A stretch of 64,000 bases of DNA, taken from assembly GCA_010671905.1 (NCBI GenBank), contig JAAHII010000002.1:186001-250000 (forward strand), given 5' to 3'. This DNA comes from Leptolyngbya sp. SIOISBB. Lineage in GTDB: Bacteria; Cyanobacteriota; Cyanobacteriia; Phormidesmidales; Phormidesmidaceae. Positions 1-10,600 of this stretch are shown piece after piece (position 1 is the stretch's first letter; each line of letters starts with the position of its first letter). The position numbers and the translations under genes are program-made. The notes below the pieces were generated by a model. The model ran no database searches, was not told the DNA's origin, and saw only the letters and a list, made by a program, of their open reading frames with translations.

Positions 1-662
1 TCTGGATTGGATAGCTCCAGGGGAAGCGAGATCACCTCTGATTGTTGCAGCTGCTGTCGCCAGAAGGTATGACCTGCGGCGGCTTCATCAGCTTGCAATA
101 AGTCGTGCTGCCATTCCGTAATGTCAATATATTGCAGCGATTCAGGAGATTCATGAACAGCTGGCTGACTTGTCTCATAAGCCCGACTGACTCCTGCCAC
201 AAATAGCCGCAATGTCGTCGCATCGGCACAGAGAGCAGGCAAACTGATCAGCCAAAGATGCTGCTGCTTGGACTGTTTAATTAGCTGCAGATGTAGGGGG
301 GGGGCGTGCTCCAAGTCGAGCGATCTCTGCTTGGTCTCTTCCCAAATTGTGCCGATCGGTTGAGCTTGCTGATCACGCGTCAGATGGCTGACATCAAGCA
401 GCGGCTCCCACGTGCAAGTCGGGGCGGCAATCACTTGTAGGGGCAGTGCCATTCCCGGCACGCTAGCAAACCGAGTGTGCAAAATTTCGTGTTGCTGAAT
501 GACCTTCTGAACAGCCGTTTTTAGTCGATCGAGCTGCAAATCGCCTTTAATTTCAACCGCGACCAAAACTTGATTAGCCGCGCAGGAATGATCCTGTTGC
601 CGTTGCCAGACATCGCGCTGCTGTGGTGAGAGGCGAAATCCTTCAATCGTGATGTTGCTCAT
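1..662 (-). CDS. NRPS, N-terminal condensation domain (partial, runs off left edge)
   Basis: The first about 220 residues of a third NRPS protein are present; the rest lies outside the window. The protein begins MSNITIEGFRLSPQQRDVWQ, the usual start of a condensation domain, with a recognisable EILHTRF segment. Where a condensation domain normally has HHxxxDG, the sequence reads SLPALCADATTL, so the catalytic second histidine is absent. The ATG (662-660) overlaps the TGA of the upstream gene (661-659) as ATGA, which suggests translational coupling. From the operon it should act after the dioxygenase-ending synthetase. The changed motif means it may be inactive, structural, or of an unusual subtype. 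Family assignment is firm; role is inferred. Confidence 0.8.
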   Translation of the reverse strand, partial: MSNITIEGFRLSPQQRDVWQRQQDHSCAANQVLVAVEIKGDLQLDRLKTAVQKVIQQHEILHTRFASVPGMALPLQVIAAPTCTWEPLLDVSHLTRDQQAQPIGTIWEETKQRSLDLEHAPPLHLQLIKQSKQQHLWLISLPALCADATTLRLFVAGVSRAYETSQPAVHESPESLQYIDITEWQHDLLQADEAAAGHTFWRQQLQQSEVISLPLELSNP

Positions 663-3600
663 ACCGTAACTCCTGCTGCTCCCTGGTCTGATAAATTCCT
701 GCTGCTCATCGGTTCTGCCATGCCAACTAACACTTGACGCTGCCCCTGATAAGGCGATCGCCCATGTGCGGTGAGTAAGTTATCCAGCATCAGCAGGTCG
801 CCCGCCTGCCAGGAAAACATCACCGTCTCTTGCTGGTAAGCCGCCCGAATCGTGGCAATGATTTCGGGTTCGATCACCGATCCATCTCCATAAAACGTGT
901 TGTGCGGTAAGTTCAGTTCATCGCCATCTGTCAGCAATGCCTCGCGCAGGCTCGGTTCTAGCGTGGAGCTATGGAAGAAGGCCGCATGGTTAAACCACAC
1001 CCATTCCCCGGTTTGCGGATGCCGCGCGATCGCCGGACGAATTTGCCGCGTTCTCAGTTGTTGGTGAGATCGCCATTCCCACTCAATGCCGTGAGCTGCG
1101 CAATATTGCTCAACTGCTTGCGGGTCAGTGGTTTGAAACACCGTCTGCCACAATAAGCCTAAGCCTTCGCTGAAGTTGCGGACATACATCACCTGTTTTT
1201 TCTGGAAGCGATCGCGAATGTCTGGATCGAGCCGCTGATAGACTTTGCGAATATCGGCAATCGGCGTTTCACCGCCCTGCTGGGCGGGCAGCGGGCAGCA
1301 AAAGAACAGCTTGCCCGGAAACGTGTGGGCGTAGGCATTTTCGCTATGCAACGGAATCGCTTGATGAGCAGGATAATCCGTCGAGGTGTAAACCTGTCCC
1401 GAAACTGGCGATCGGGGTGAGGTGCGATCACAATAATCCCACAGCGGCCCAGCCACAGTTTGGACCAACTGCTGGAAGATTGCCGCATCCCGAATCTGAA
1501 AGTTGCGGAACAGCAGCCCACCCTGTTGCCGCAGTTGCGCCTCAATCCAATCGCGATGATGAGCTGCCCAGTCGATCAAATTTACCCCAGTTACGGCAGG
1601 CTGAATCACCAGCGGCAGCGATTGATCCGCCGCGAAACAGCTAGTTTGAACTAAATCAGCAGTTGAAAGGGCGATCGCTTGTCGAGAACGGCGTAACGGC
1701 TGACGCTGAGCCAGTTTCAGCTTTTGATAATGGCGATCCTGTCTGGCTTTCGCTTGAGTGGTTTGATGGTGGCGATCGCACTCCGTCAAAGATTGAGTCA
1801 GGACGTTCAGCCTGGCGTCGGGCTGGATCACGATTTGCGCTAGCAGATGATCCCACTGGCGCAAGAAACGCGTCATGCTCTCTGGGGCAAACAAATCAGT
1901 GTTATATTCCAACACGCCCGCCAGTCCTTGCTCAGTCTGAGCCAGGTTAAACAGCAGGTCAAATTTGGCAGTGCCGTTATCAAGATTGATCAGGTTGAGG
2001 GTCAATCCTTCCAGTTCCAGCGGCGGCATCGGCGTATTTTGCAACACCAGCTTGGTCTGGAATAGCGGCGTATAGCTCAGGCTGCGTTCTGGCTTCAGCA
2101 CATCAACCAGCTTGTCGAAAGGCAGGTCTTGATGCGCATAGGCATCTAGGGTGAGAGATCGCACCTGTTGCAACAATTCGCGCAGGGTCGGATCGCCCGA
2201 CAAATCAGTCCGCAGCACCAGTTGATTGACAAAGAAGCCAATCAGCCCTTCTGTTTCCGACCAGCGACGATTCGCGCTATCTGTGCCAACACTAATATCC
2301 GTCTGTCCGGTGTACCAGTGCAGCAAGATTTGAAACGCAGTCAAAAGCGTCATGAACAGCGTCACACCAGCTTGCTGGCTCAGGTCATGAAGCTGTGCCG
2401 AACGGTCAGCTGTTAACTGCCAAACTTGCTGCGCTCCTCGATAGGTCTGCATGGCAGGACGAGGATAATCCGTTGGCAACGACAACACCGAATTCATGCC
2501 CGACAGTTGCCGCGTCCAATAATCCAACTGGCTCGCTAACACATCGCCCTGAAGCCACTGCCGCTGCCAGAGCGTAAAATCAGCATACTGAACCGGCAGA
2601 TCGGTTAATATCGCTGACTTTTGGTGAAGACATGCCTGATAGCAAGCCGCCAGTTCTTGAACCAAAACCCCCATCGACCACCCATCCGCAATGATGTGGT
2701 GCAGCGTCAGCGATAGAATAAAATCTGCCTCCGCTAACTGGAACAGACAACCGCGAATCAACGGCGGCTGTGTTAAGTCGAACGATCTCCGCGCCTCTTC
2801 CACCAGTGCCTGCTGAACGTCTGATGTGATCGCTGTACGAAGATGGATAACAGGCAAAGTAAGCGTCAGACTTGGCAAAACCACCTGACACGGTTGATCA
2901 TCGATCGTGATAAACGCCGTGCGTAAACTTTCATGCCGTTGCAGCAGCACATTAAAACTCTGCTCCAACGCCGTGAGGCGAAGCTGCCCTCGAATCCGCA
3001 CCGCTCCCGCAATGTTATAAGCAGGCTGCTCCGGGTCTAACTGCGTCAGCACCCATAACCGCTGTTGGGCAAAGGAAAGCGGCAATCGATCGGGACGAGC
3101 CAACCGCTGCATCGCAGGTGTGACAGATGTCGCAGTTCGAGCGGCTTCAATTTGGCGAGACAGGCTGGCGATCGTCGGAGACTCAAACAATGTGCGCAAC
3201 GGCAATTCAATCTGAAAGCGATCGCGCATCTTTGCCACCAGCTGAGTTGCCAAGAGCGAGTGTCCGCCCAGTTCAAAGAAATTATCGTGAATGCCAACCT
3301 GCTCCACACCCAAAATCTGCGACCAAAGCGTCACTAGCAGTTCTTGCACTAGGGTAATGGCTGCGGTAAATGGTTGTGCCGAGTCGGGACGAGCAGCATC
3401 AGGCAGGGGCAGCGCTTGTCGATCGACCTTACCGCTAGGCGTGCGGGGCAGAGCATCCAGCCGCACCACCGCAGACGGCATCATGAATGCAGGTAACTTC
3501 GTCTTGAGAAATTGCCGTAACTCTGGGATGAAGTCGCGATCGCGCTGATACGGCAACGGATTGTTCGCATAGTCGCGCCACGGTTTTACCGAAATCGCAG

Positions 3601-6600
3601 GTTTGGGAGTTGCCTGTAGCACTCGCCGCCATGGTGAATTCTGCGAAGCGTTGCGCCAGAAAATCACGTCATACCAATCTGCCCGCTCCGACCCTTGAAT
3701 CTGCACGGTGTGAGACGGCTCTAGGCACCAGAATTCTTCAGGATCAATCCCGATCGGCGTTGGAGACGTTTGTAGAGATCGCCGCAATTCGCCGACGGTT
3801 TGCTGTCCAGTAGCCTGATGCAGCAGATCGACGGCTCGCAGATCATAAACCAGTCGCCCATTTGGAACTTGCGCAATTCCCAAAGCAGCGGGTTGAGTGG
3901 TGAGGCGATCGCGAATCAGATCCAGCGTTAAGTCAGGCTGCCACTTGATCCAGTCCACTTCAGGAGCGTCAACAGCAGTTTCAATATGCAAAATCACGTC
4001 ATAGCGAAACTTGGTTAGCTCGTTGTGCGCCTGTCCCCGTTCGAGCAGCAGTTCTACCTGGCTGATGCGCGGCAAATGCTGTTGTAACGCTTGGAAAAAA
4101 GCCGGATCGATCACCAGTTGCTTTTCGGCTAAAACCTGTTGCTGGATGCGCTGGCGTAAATCGGCGATCGCCATTTGATCTTCAGCATGAGCAAGCTGTA
4201 CCGATGTATGAAACGCTTCTAGTAACGGCAGACTGCGTAAATCGCCCAGGAAAATGAAACCACCTGGTGCAACCGCTTGAACGGCTTGTTCTAACACATG
4301 ACGCAGATAATCAATGGTGGGGAAATATTGCGCCACCGAGACAATAAAAACCGCATCAACCGAATGGGGGGCAATGCCGCTAAAATTATCCGCAGATCGC
4401 TGCATCAGTGTGACAGCCGATAAATCTTTTTGCGATCGATTGATTTCGTGTTGCAACACCTGCAAAGCATTTGCAGACAAATCCGTTCCCCAGTAGCGCT
4501 GACACTGCGGCGCAATTCGAAACAGCATCAACCCAGTCCCGCAGCCAAGATCCAACACTCGCTGAGGCTGCAATTGCTGAATCCGCGCGACTGTTTGATT
4601 CATCCAGTCGCGCACCTCAGCCTCTGGAATCAGTTGCCCTGTATAGCTGCTCGTCCAGCCTTTGATATAAAACTGATTTTCTTGCTGTGAATCAACTGCC
4701 TGGTACAGATCATCAAACACCGCTTCCCATTGAGTCACCTGTGCCGGTGAAGCCTCATCAACTTCAGCATCAGACTTGGCGACCACATATGCCACTAAGC
4801 GCAGATCGCCCTCTGTATCGCGTGCCAGAACGATCTCCTCTTGCACCAACGGATACTGACGCAAAACGGTTTCAATTTCGCCCAACTCTACCCGAAACCC
4901 GCGTATCTTAACTTGATCATCAGTCCGTCCCAGGAATTCGAGAGAGCCGTCGGGCAGATGGCAGACGCGATCGCCGGTTTTGTAGAGGAGCGGGAGTAGG
5001 GAGTGGTTTGGTCTTGCCCCATTTCCTCTTCCCCACTCCCTACTCCCTACTCCCCCAAAGGGATTCGGCACAAACCGTTCTGCTGTCAACTCAGGACGAT
5101 TGAGATAGCCTCGTGCTAGGGACAGTCCACCGAGGTAAAGTGCTCCCGGAATGCCAGCGGGGACAGGTTGCAGATCTGTGTCGAGCACGTAGGTTTGGAT
5201 GTGGGGAAGAGATCGCCCGATTGTGATTTTGGGTAAGCCTGAATTGGCGGCAGATAGTTCGCCCGCAGTCGCAACCACTGTTGCTTCGGTGGGTCCGTAG
5301 GTGTTGAGCAGCCGGATGTGGGATGGTGCGTGTTCACACCACTGTTTGACGCGTTCGGGCAGGACGGCTTCGCCACCGATGATTACCAGACGGATGGAGG
5401 TAGGCAGGGCGATCTCATCATCCAAGCTAGCAGCGAGTTCATGCCAGTAGGCAGTCGGCAAGCTGAGAACGCTGAGTTGATGCTGCTCGCCGGTTTGCCA
5501 GAAAGTAGTCGGAGAAGAGAGCATCTCGTCGGGACGCAAGATCAGCGTCGCTCCGACCGTTAGTGTGGGGTAAATTTCTTCGACGCTGGCATCAAAACTG
5601 ATGGAGGCAAATTGCAACACGCGATCGCCATCGATTAGCTCATATGTACGGATCGCGGCTTCCACATAACTAGCCAGCGATCGATGTGGAATCATCACGC
5701 CTTTGGGAGTGCCCGTTGAACCGGAGGTATAAATCAGATATGCTAGGTTGTCTAGTGTGACAGCGCTAACTGGATTTGTCGTTGGCTGCTGGGAGATCGC
5801 CTCCCAATCCTGATCAAGCTGAACAATTGCGGCATTCACAGATGGCAAAGCGGCAACACACTGCGTCTGGGTTAACAGCAGCTTGACTTGAGCATCGTCT
5901 AAAATCGCGGCAATGCGGGCTGGCGGATAGGCGGGATCGATCGGCACATACGCGGCTCCGGCTTTGAGCACAGCCAACAGTGCGATCAGTACGTGGGGAG
6001 ATCGCTCCAGACAAATGCCGACGTGGATTTCAGGCTCAATGCCCATCTGTTGCAGATAGTGAGCCAGTTGATTGGCGCGTTGATTGAGGTCTTGATAGGT
6101 GAGTTGGGTCCGCCCGTCGATGATGGCGATCGCGGCTGGCGTGCGTGCAGCTTGCCGTTCAATTTGGTGATGAAGACAGGACGTGGGGTGATCGGCGTGA
6201 ATCTGGCTCCACTGTTCCAATAAACTGCGTTGTGCGTCAGGGTTAAGCAGAGGCAGGGTTGCAATGGCGAGATCGGGCTGGGTAATCATCGCTTGCAACA
6301 CCGCTTCATAGTGCTGAAGGAAACGGGCGATTGTCTCTGGTTGAAACAAATCGGTGCGATACTCAACCGTGCTAATGAGTCCTTGCTCGGTCTCTTGCAT
6401 TACCAAAGTCAGCTCGGCTTCAGCGGCTCCAGTGTAGATGGGCAGGCGTTCTAAGGTTAAGCCAGTCAGGTTCAGCGTCGGCAGGGGCATGTTCTGCAAC
6501 ATGAATCCCACCTGAGGAAAAGGCCGGCTGCCAATCGTGCGATCGGGTTGCAGGGTTTCAACGATCTTCTCGAAGGGACAGTCTTGATGCGTGTAAGCCT

Positions 6601-7621
6601 CTAGCGTCACATCGCGCACTCGTTGCAACACATCACGAACACTGGGGTTGCCAGACAGGTCAGTTCGTAACACCAGCGTGTTCACAAAAAAGCCGATTAG
6701 CCCTTCCAGTTCTTGCCGATTGCGGTTGGCAATTCCAGAGGCGATTGCCACATCGTCCTGTTCGGTGTAGCGATATAACAGGATGTTGAAGCCAGTTAGC
6801 AAGGTCATGAATAGCGTCACGCTTGCTTGCTGACTAAAGGCTTTGAGCGCTGCGGTGAGTTGACTCGGCAGAATGTGAGATTGGGTTGCACCGCGAACAC
6901 TAAGCGTCGATCGCGCATTATCGCTCCGTAATTGCAAAGGGACGATCGGTGGAGCCAGTTGCTGTCGCCAATACGCAAGATGCGGTTCTAATTCGGTTTG
7001 GAGCCATTGCTGCTGCCAGATGGCATAGTCGGCATACTGAATCGGTAGTTCGGGCAGAGAAGCAGGTCTCCCAGTGGCAAATGCGTCATACAAAGCTGCT
7101 AATTCTCGAATCAACACGCCCATCGACCAGCCGTCCGAGATGATGTGATGCATGGTCAACAGCAACACATGTACCTGATCCGCCTGTCGAATCAATGTTA
7201 CCCGCAGTAAAGGCACCTGACTCAAATCAAATGATGCCTGGGCTGTGGATTGTGCCAGTCGTTGCATCTCAGCATCTTGTTCAGTGGGGGAGAGAGATCG
7301 CCAATCCAGTGGGTTAATTGGAACCGTCAAATCTGGTAAGACAACCTGCATCGACTGTCCATCTATCTCTAGAAAGCGGGTGCGCAATACTTCGTGGCGT
7401 TGGACGATCTCGTTAAAGCTTTGCTCCAGTGCTGTCACATTTAGAACACCTGTGAGCCGCACAGCTGCAGGAATGTTATATAGCGGGCTACCGGGTTCTA
7501 ATTGCTCCACAAACCACAGTCTTTGCTGCGCGGATGACGTAGGAAAAACGAAAACTTCATCACCGGCATCAGTTGCCACGGCATGGGTTTGAGCCTTGAA
7601 GGTGATTTTGTCAGACACCAT
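659..7621 (-). CDS. NRPS: C-A(methyltransferase)-PCP-C-Fe(II)/2-oxoglutarate dioxygenase
   Basis: This 2320-residue synthetase has, in order: condensation domain (about 25-450, HHIISDGWS), adenylation domain (about 500 on, YTSGSTGTPKGV, LYKTGDRV, KIRGFRVELGEIE), a methyltransferase inserted between motifs A8 and A9 (about 960-1390, VLDLGCGTGLML), carrier protein (about 1455-1530, DNFFELGGHSLLATQL), a second condensation domain (HHIIADGWS), and a C-terminal TauD/clavaminate-synthase-like domain (about 2005-2320). The last keeps a 2-His-1-carboxylate set: LHSEN (HxE) and a distal His in LLTAHGRSPYQG. It should add and N-methylate one residue and hydroxylate a bound residue. The A-domain specificity positions read by eye begin D-A-E, compatible with a basic amino acid, but that is weak. 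It starts 2 bp after the upstream stop. An extra segment near residues 855-877 is encoded by a palindromic repeat. Confidence 0.92.
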   Translation of the reverse strand: MVSDKITFKAQTHAVATDAGDEVFVFPTSSAQQRLWFVEQLEPGSPLYNIPAAVRLTGVLNVTALEQSFNEIVQRHEVLRTRFLEIDGQSMQVVLPDLTVPINPLDWRSLSPTEQDAEMQRLAQSTAQASFDLSQVPLLRVTLIRQADQVHVLLLTMHHIISDGWSMGVLIRELAALYDAFATGRPASLPELPIQYADYAIWQQQWLQTELEPHLAYWRQQLAPPIVPLQLRSDNARSTLSVRGATQSHILPSQLTAALKAFSQQASVTLFMTLLTGFNILLYRYTEQDDVAIASGIANRNRQELEGLIGFFVNTLVLRTDLSGNPSVRDVLQRVRDVTLEAYTHQDCPFEKIVETLQPDRTIGSRPFPQVGFMLQNMPLPTLNLTGLTLERLPIYTGAAEAELTLVMQETEQGLISTVEYRTDLFQPETIARFLQHYEAVLQAMITQPDLAIATLPLLNPDAQRSLLEQWSQIHADHPTSCLHHQIERQAARTPAAIAIIDGRTQLTYQDLNQRANQLAHYLQQMGIEPEIHVGICLERSPHVLIALLAVLKAGAAYVPIDPAYPPARIAAILDDAQVKLLLTQTQCVAALPSVNAAIVQLDQDWEAISQQPTTNPVSAVTLDNLAYLIYTSGSTGTPKGVMIPHRSLASYVEAAIRTYELIDGDRVLQFASISFDASVEEIYPTLTVGATLILRPDEMLSSPTTFWQTGEQHQLSVLSLPTAYWHELAASLDDEIALPTSIRLVIIGGEAVLPERVKQWCEHAPSHIRLLNTYGPTEATVVATAGELSAANSGLPKITIGRSLPHIQTYVLDTDLQPVPAGIPGALYLGGLSLARGYLNRPELTAERFVPNPFGGVGSREWGRGNGARPNHSLLPLLYKTGDRVCHLPDGSLEFLGRTDDQVKIRGFRVELGEIETVLRQYPLVQEEIVLARDTEGDLRLVAYVVAKSDAEVDEASPAQVTQWEAVFDDLYQAVDSQQENQFYIKGWTSSYTGQLIPEAEVRDWMNQTVARIQQLQPQRVLDLGCGTGLMLFRIAPQCQRYWGTDLSANALQVLQHEINRSQKDLSAVTLMQRSADNFSGIAPHSVDAVFIVSVAQYFPTIDYLRHVLEQAVQAVAPGGFIFLGDLRSLPLLEAFHTSVQLAHAEDQMAIADLRQRIQQQVLAEKQLVIDPAFFQALQQHLPRISQVELLLERGQAHNELTKFRYDVILHIETAVDAPEVDWIKWQPDLTLDLIRDRLTTQPAALGIAQVPNGRLVYDLRAVDLLHQATGQQTVGELRRSLQTSPTPIGIDPEEFWCLEPSHTVQIQGSERADWYDVIFWRNASQNSPWRRVLQATPKPAISVKPWRDYANNPLPYQRDRDFIPELRQFLKTKLPAFMMPSAVVRLDALPRTPSGKVDRQALPLPDAARPDSAQPFTAAITLVQELLVTLWSQILGVEQVGIHDNFFELGGHSLLATQLVAKMRDRFQIELPLRTLFESPTIASLSRQIEAARTATSVTPAMQRLARPDRLPLSFAQQRLWVLTQLDPEQPAYNIAGAVRIRGQLRLTALEQSFNVLLQRHESLRTAFITIDDQPCQVVLPSLTLTLPVIHLRTAITSDVQQALVEEARRSFDLTQPPLIRGCLFQLAEADFILSLTLHHIIADGWSMGVLVQELAACYQACLHQKSAILTDLPVQYADFTLWQRQWLQGDVLASQLDYWTRQLSGMNSVLSLPTDYPRPAMQTYRGAQQVWQLTADRSAQLHDLSQQAGVTLFMTLLTAFQILLHWYTGQTDISVGTDSANRRWSETEGLIGFFVNQLVLRTDLSGDPTLRELLQQVRSLTLDAYAHQDLPFDKLVDVLKPERSLSYTPLFQTKLVLQNTPMPPLELEGLTLNLINLDNGTAKFDLLFNLAQTEQGLAGVLEYNTDLFAPESMTRFLRQWDHLLAQIVIQPDARLNVLTQSLTECDRHHQTTQAKARQDRHYQKLKLAQRQPLRRSRQAIALSTADLVQTSCFAADQSLPLVIQPAVTGVNLIDWAAHHRDWIEAQLRQQGGLLFRNFQIRDAAIFQQLVQTVAGPLWDYCDRTSPRSPVSGQVYTSTDYPAHQAIPLHSENAYAHTFPGKLFFCCPLPAQQGGETPIADIRKVYQRLDPDIRDRFQKKQVMYVRNFSEGLGLLWQTVFQTTDPQAVEQYCAAHGIEWEWRSHQQLRTRQIRPAIARHPQTGEWVWFNHAAFFHSSTLEPSLREALLTDGDELNLPHNTFYGDGSVIEPEIIATIRAAYQQETVMFSWQAGDLLMLDNLLTAHGRSPYQGQRQVLVGMAEPMSSRNLSDQGAAGVTV
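4990..5056. repeat. Palindromic short-repeat element inserted in frame in the NRPS adenylation domain
   Basis: Left arm GGGAGTAGGGAGTGG (4992-5006) is the exact reverse complement of CCACTCCCTACTCCC (5033-5047), followed by one more partial heptamer copy. It lies between the RFVPNPF and LYKTGDRV motifs, where ordinary A domains have only a few residues, and adds roughly 17 residues without breaking the frame. Its heptamer composition resembles cyanobacterial short tandem repeats seen elsewhere in the window. Confidence 0.75.
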
Positions 7622-7623
7622 GA

Positions 7624-10600
7624 TTACAATCCCTGTTGAGCGTTAGCGGATGAACGATTAGCGGGTTCTGCTAGCGAAGATAGTTTGCGGCGGTAGGCGG
7701 CGCGATCGCTCGGCAAAATGGCAGCGGGTTGCTTTTGATTGCGCGAGTCGGTACGAGCCAGTTCAACGTACTGCGCCAACTGGCTGAGCGTCGGAGCCGT
7801 AAACAAACAGCGCAGCGGCAGTTCTACCTGCAACCCATCTCGAATCCGCGATTGCACTTGTGTTGCTAATAAGGAATGTCCACCGAGGGCAAAAAAGTCG
7901 TCGTGAATCCCGATTGGCGCAACGCCCAAAACGGCTGTCCAAATTTGAGCTAACTGCTGCTCAATGTCCGTACGAGGCGGTTCATAAGCGCGCTGACTCA
8001 CCGTCACAGGTTGCAAGGCGCGGCGGTTGACTTTGCCATTGGGCAATCGCGGTAAGTCTGGCAGTTCCGCAAACGCGGCAGGCACCATCCAGCTCGGCAC
8101 TTGCTCCTGAAGGAACGATCGCCACTGCTGCACATCCAGCGACTTTCCAGCTTTGGGCACGCCATAGGCAACGAGTTGCGGCTGTCCGTTGGCATCAGGT
8201 TGAATATGGGCGATCGCCGTTTCAACATCGGCATAGCGAGACAAAACGGCAGCAATTTCGCCTAATTCAATCCGATAACCGCGCAGTTTAACTTGCTGAT
8301 CGGCACGTCCGACAAATTCAATCTGCCCATTGGACTGATAGCGCCCTAAGTCGCCGGTGCGGTAAAGCCGTTCACTCGGTTTCGTTGCAAACGGATGCGG
8401 CAGGAAGCGATCGGCAGTCCAGCCCGGTTGTTGCCAATAGCCCCGCGCCAGGGCCGCGCCACCAACATAAATTTCACCAACCACGCCGATCGGAACAGGT
8501 TGCAACGCGGCATCGAGCAGATAGATTGCGGTATTGGCGATCGGGTGTCCGATGGTTTCGATCTCTCCCGCTGATACTGTTGCCCAAGTGGCATCTGCCG
8601 CCACTTCAGAGCAGCCGTATAAATTGAGTAATACAGCGTGCGGAAAAATTTGCCGGAACCGCTGCACCAACTCGGCACTAAGGGCTTCGCCACTGCTGAT
8701 CCAAAGTTTGAGATGAGCTAATTGCGATACCTGCGGTACAGACAAAATCGCTTGCAGCAACGACGGCACCATCACAATCCGAGACACTCGATGTTGCGCC
8801 AAAAACGGTACTAACTGCGCTGGATCATTGGCAATCTCATCCGGCGTTAACAGCAGCGGTACGCCCTGCAATAACGGTGTAAAGATCTCCGCAACCGCAT
8901 CGACAAAGCTCATCGAGGTTTTCTGACAGCACACCTCATCCGGCGCAAACGGATAAGTTCGCCACATCCAGTGCAGCCGATTCAACAACCCGTGATGCGT
9001 GTTCATCACGCCTTTGGGAGTGCCCGTCGAACCCGAGGTATAAATCAGGTATGCCAGGTTATCTAATGCCTTTCGGACTGAGGGATTTGTCGTTGCCTGG
9101 GTTGCGAGTTGCGATCTCACCTGTTCCAGACACACCGTCTTGATCTCAGCGTTGCTCTCAGCATAAATGGATTCTGCGATCGCCTGCTGCGTGATCAGCA
9201 TCGTCACTCGCGCATCAGATAGCATCCAACGCTGCCGCTCTGCCGGATAATTGGGATCAATCGGCACATAAGCCGCGCCCGTTTTCAGAATGCCAAGCAG
9301 CGTCAGGATCAGATCGGGAGATCGCCGCAAACATACGCCGATTCGGTCTTCTACGCCAATGCCAGAGGTGTGTTGCAGCCAATGGGCGAGTTGATTCGCG
9401 GATTCATTGAGCTGCTGATAGCTAATCTGCCGATCGAGAGTGAGCAGGGCGATCGCCTCCGGCGTTTCCGTGACCTGCGCCTCAAAAATTTCCTGGAGCG
9501 AGAGTGACGGATAATCAACCGCCGTTTGATTCCACTGCCGCAACTGATGCCGTTCATCAAACGGTAATAGCGATAAATCTGACAAAGCGAGATCGGGATT
9601 GGCAATGATGCTTGCTAGTAATTGCTGCCAGTGTTGAATGAAGCGATCGATCGTGCTGGCTGTCAATAAATCGGTGCTGTATTCCAGGTGGCCGCTGAGC
9701 CCATCTGGCGTATCAGATAAATTCAGCGTCAGGTCAAACTTCGCGCTGCCCGTATCCACTTCCGTCAGGCTTAGGGTGAGCTCGGGTAATTCCAGCGGGG
9801 GCACGGCTGCCGTTTGCAGTATCAGCATGACCTGAAACAGCGGGTGATGCGCCAGATCGCGGCTCGGCTGCAACACTTCAACTAACTTGGCAAACGGCAC
9901 ATCGTGATGCGCGTAAGCGTCTAATGCGACTTGCCGCACCTGTTTTAGTAGCGATCGAAAACTCGGATCACCGCTCAAGTCACTGCGTAAAACCAGCGTA
10001 TTGACGAAAAAGCCAATCAAATTCTCCGTTTCAGCAGGGCTACGATTGGCGATCGGGGAACCGATTAAAATATCAGTCTGCCCACTGTAGCGATGCAGCA
10101 ACGTTTGGAAGGCTGCCAGTAGCATCATGAACAAAGTCACGCCTTCTTGCTGGCTCAAGGCTTTCAATGCCTGCGTCAATGCGGGAGAGAGTTGGAACGA
10201 TCGCCGCGCTCCCCGAAAGGTTGGTGTTGCGGGGCGCAGATAGTCTGTCGGTAAATCTAAGACGGGCAATTCTCCAGACAATTGCTGCTGCCAATAGTGC
10301 AACTGAGCCGCGATCACCTCATCCTGCCCCCCCTGCCGCTGCCAGATGGAAAAATCTCCATATTGAATCGACAGTGGCGACAGAGCAACAGGCTGTTTTT
10401 GCCTCAATGCCTGATAGCTCTCTCCTAATTCGCGTAGGAAAATCGGCAATGACCAGCCATCAAAAATGATATGGTGAACCGTCAAGACTAATTGATGCTG
10501 ATTAGCAGAGAGCCTTAATAACTTCGCTCGCAGCAATGGCGCTTGCGCTAAATCAAATGGCTGTTGCGCATCCCGGGAGATCGCTTCCTGTATCGCGACT

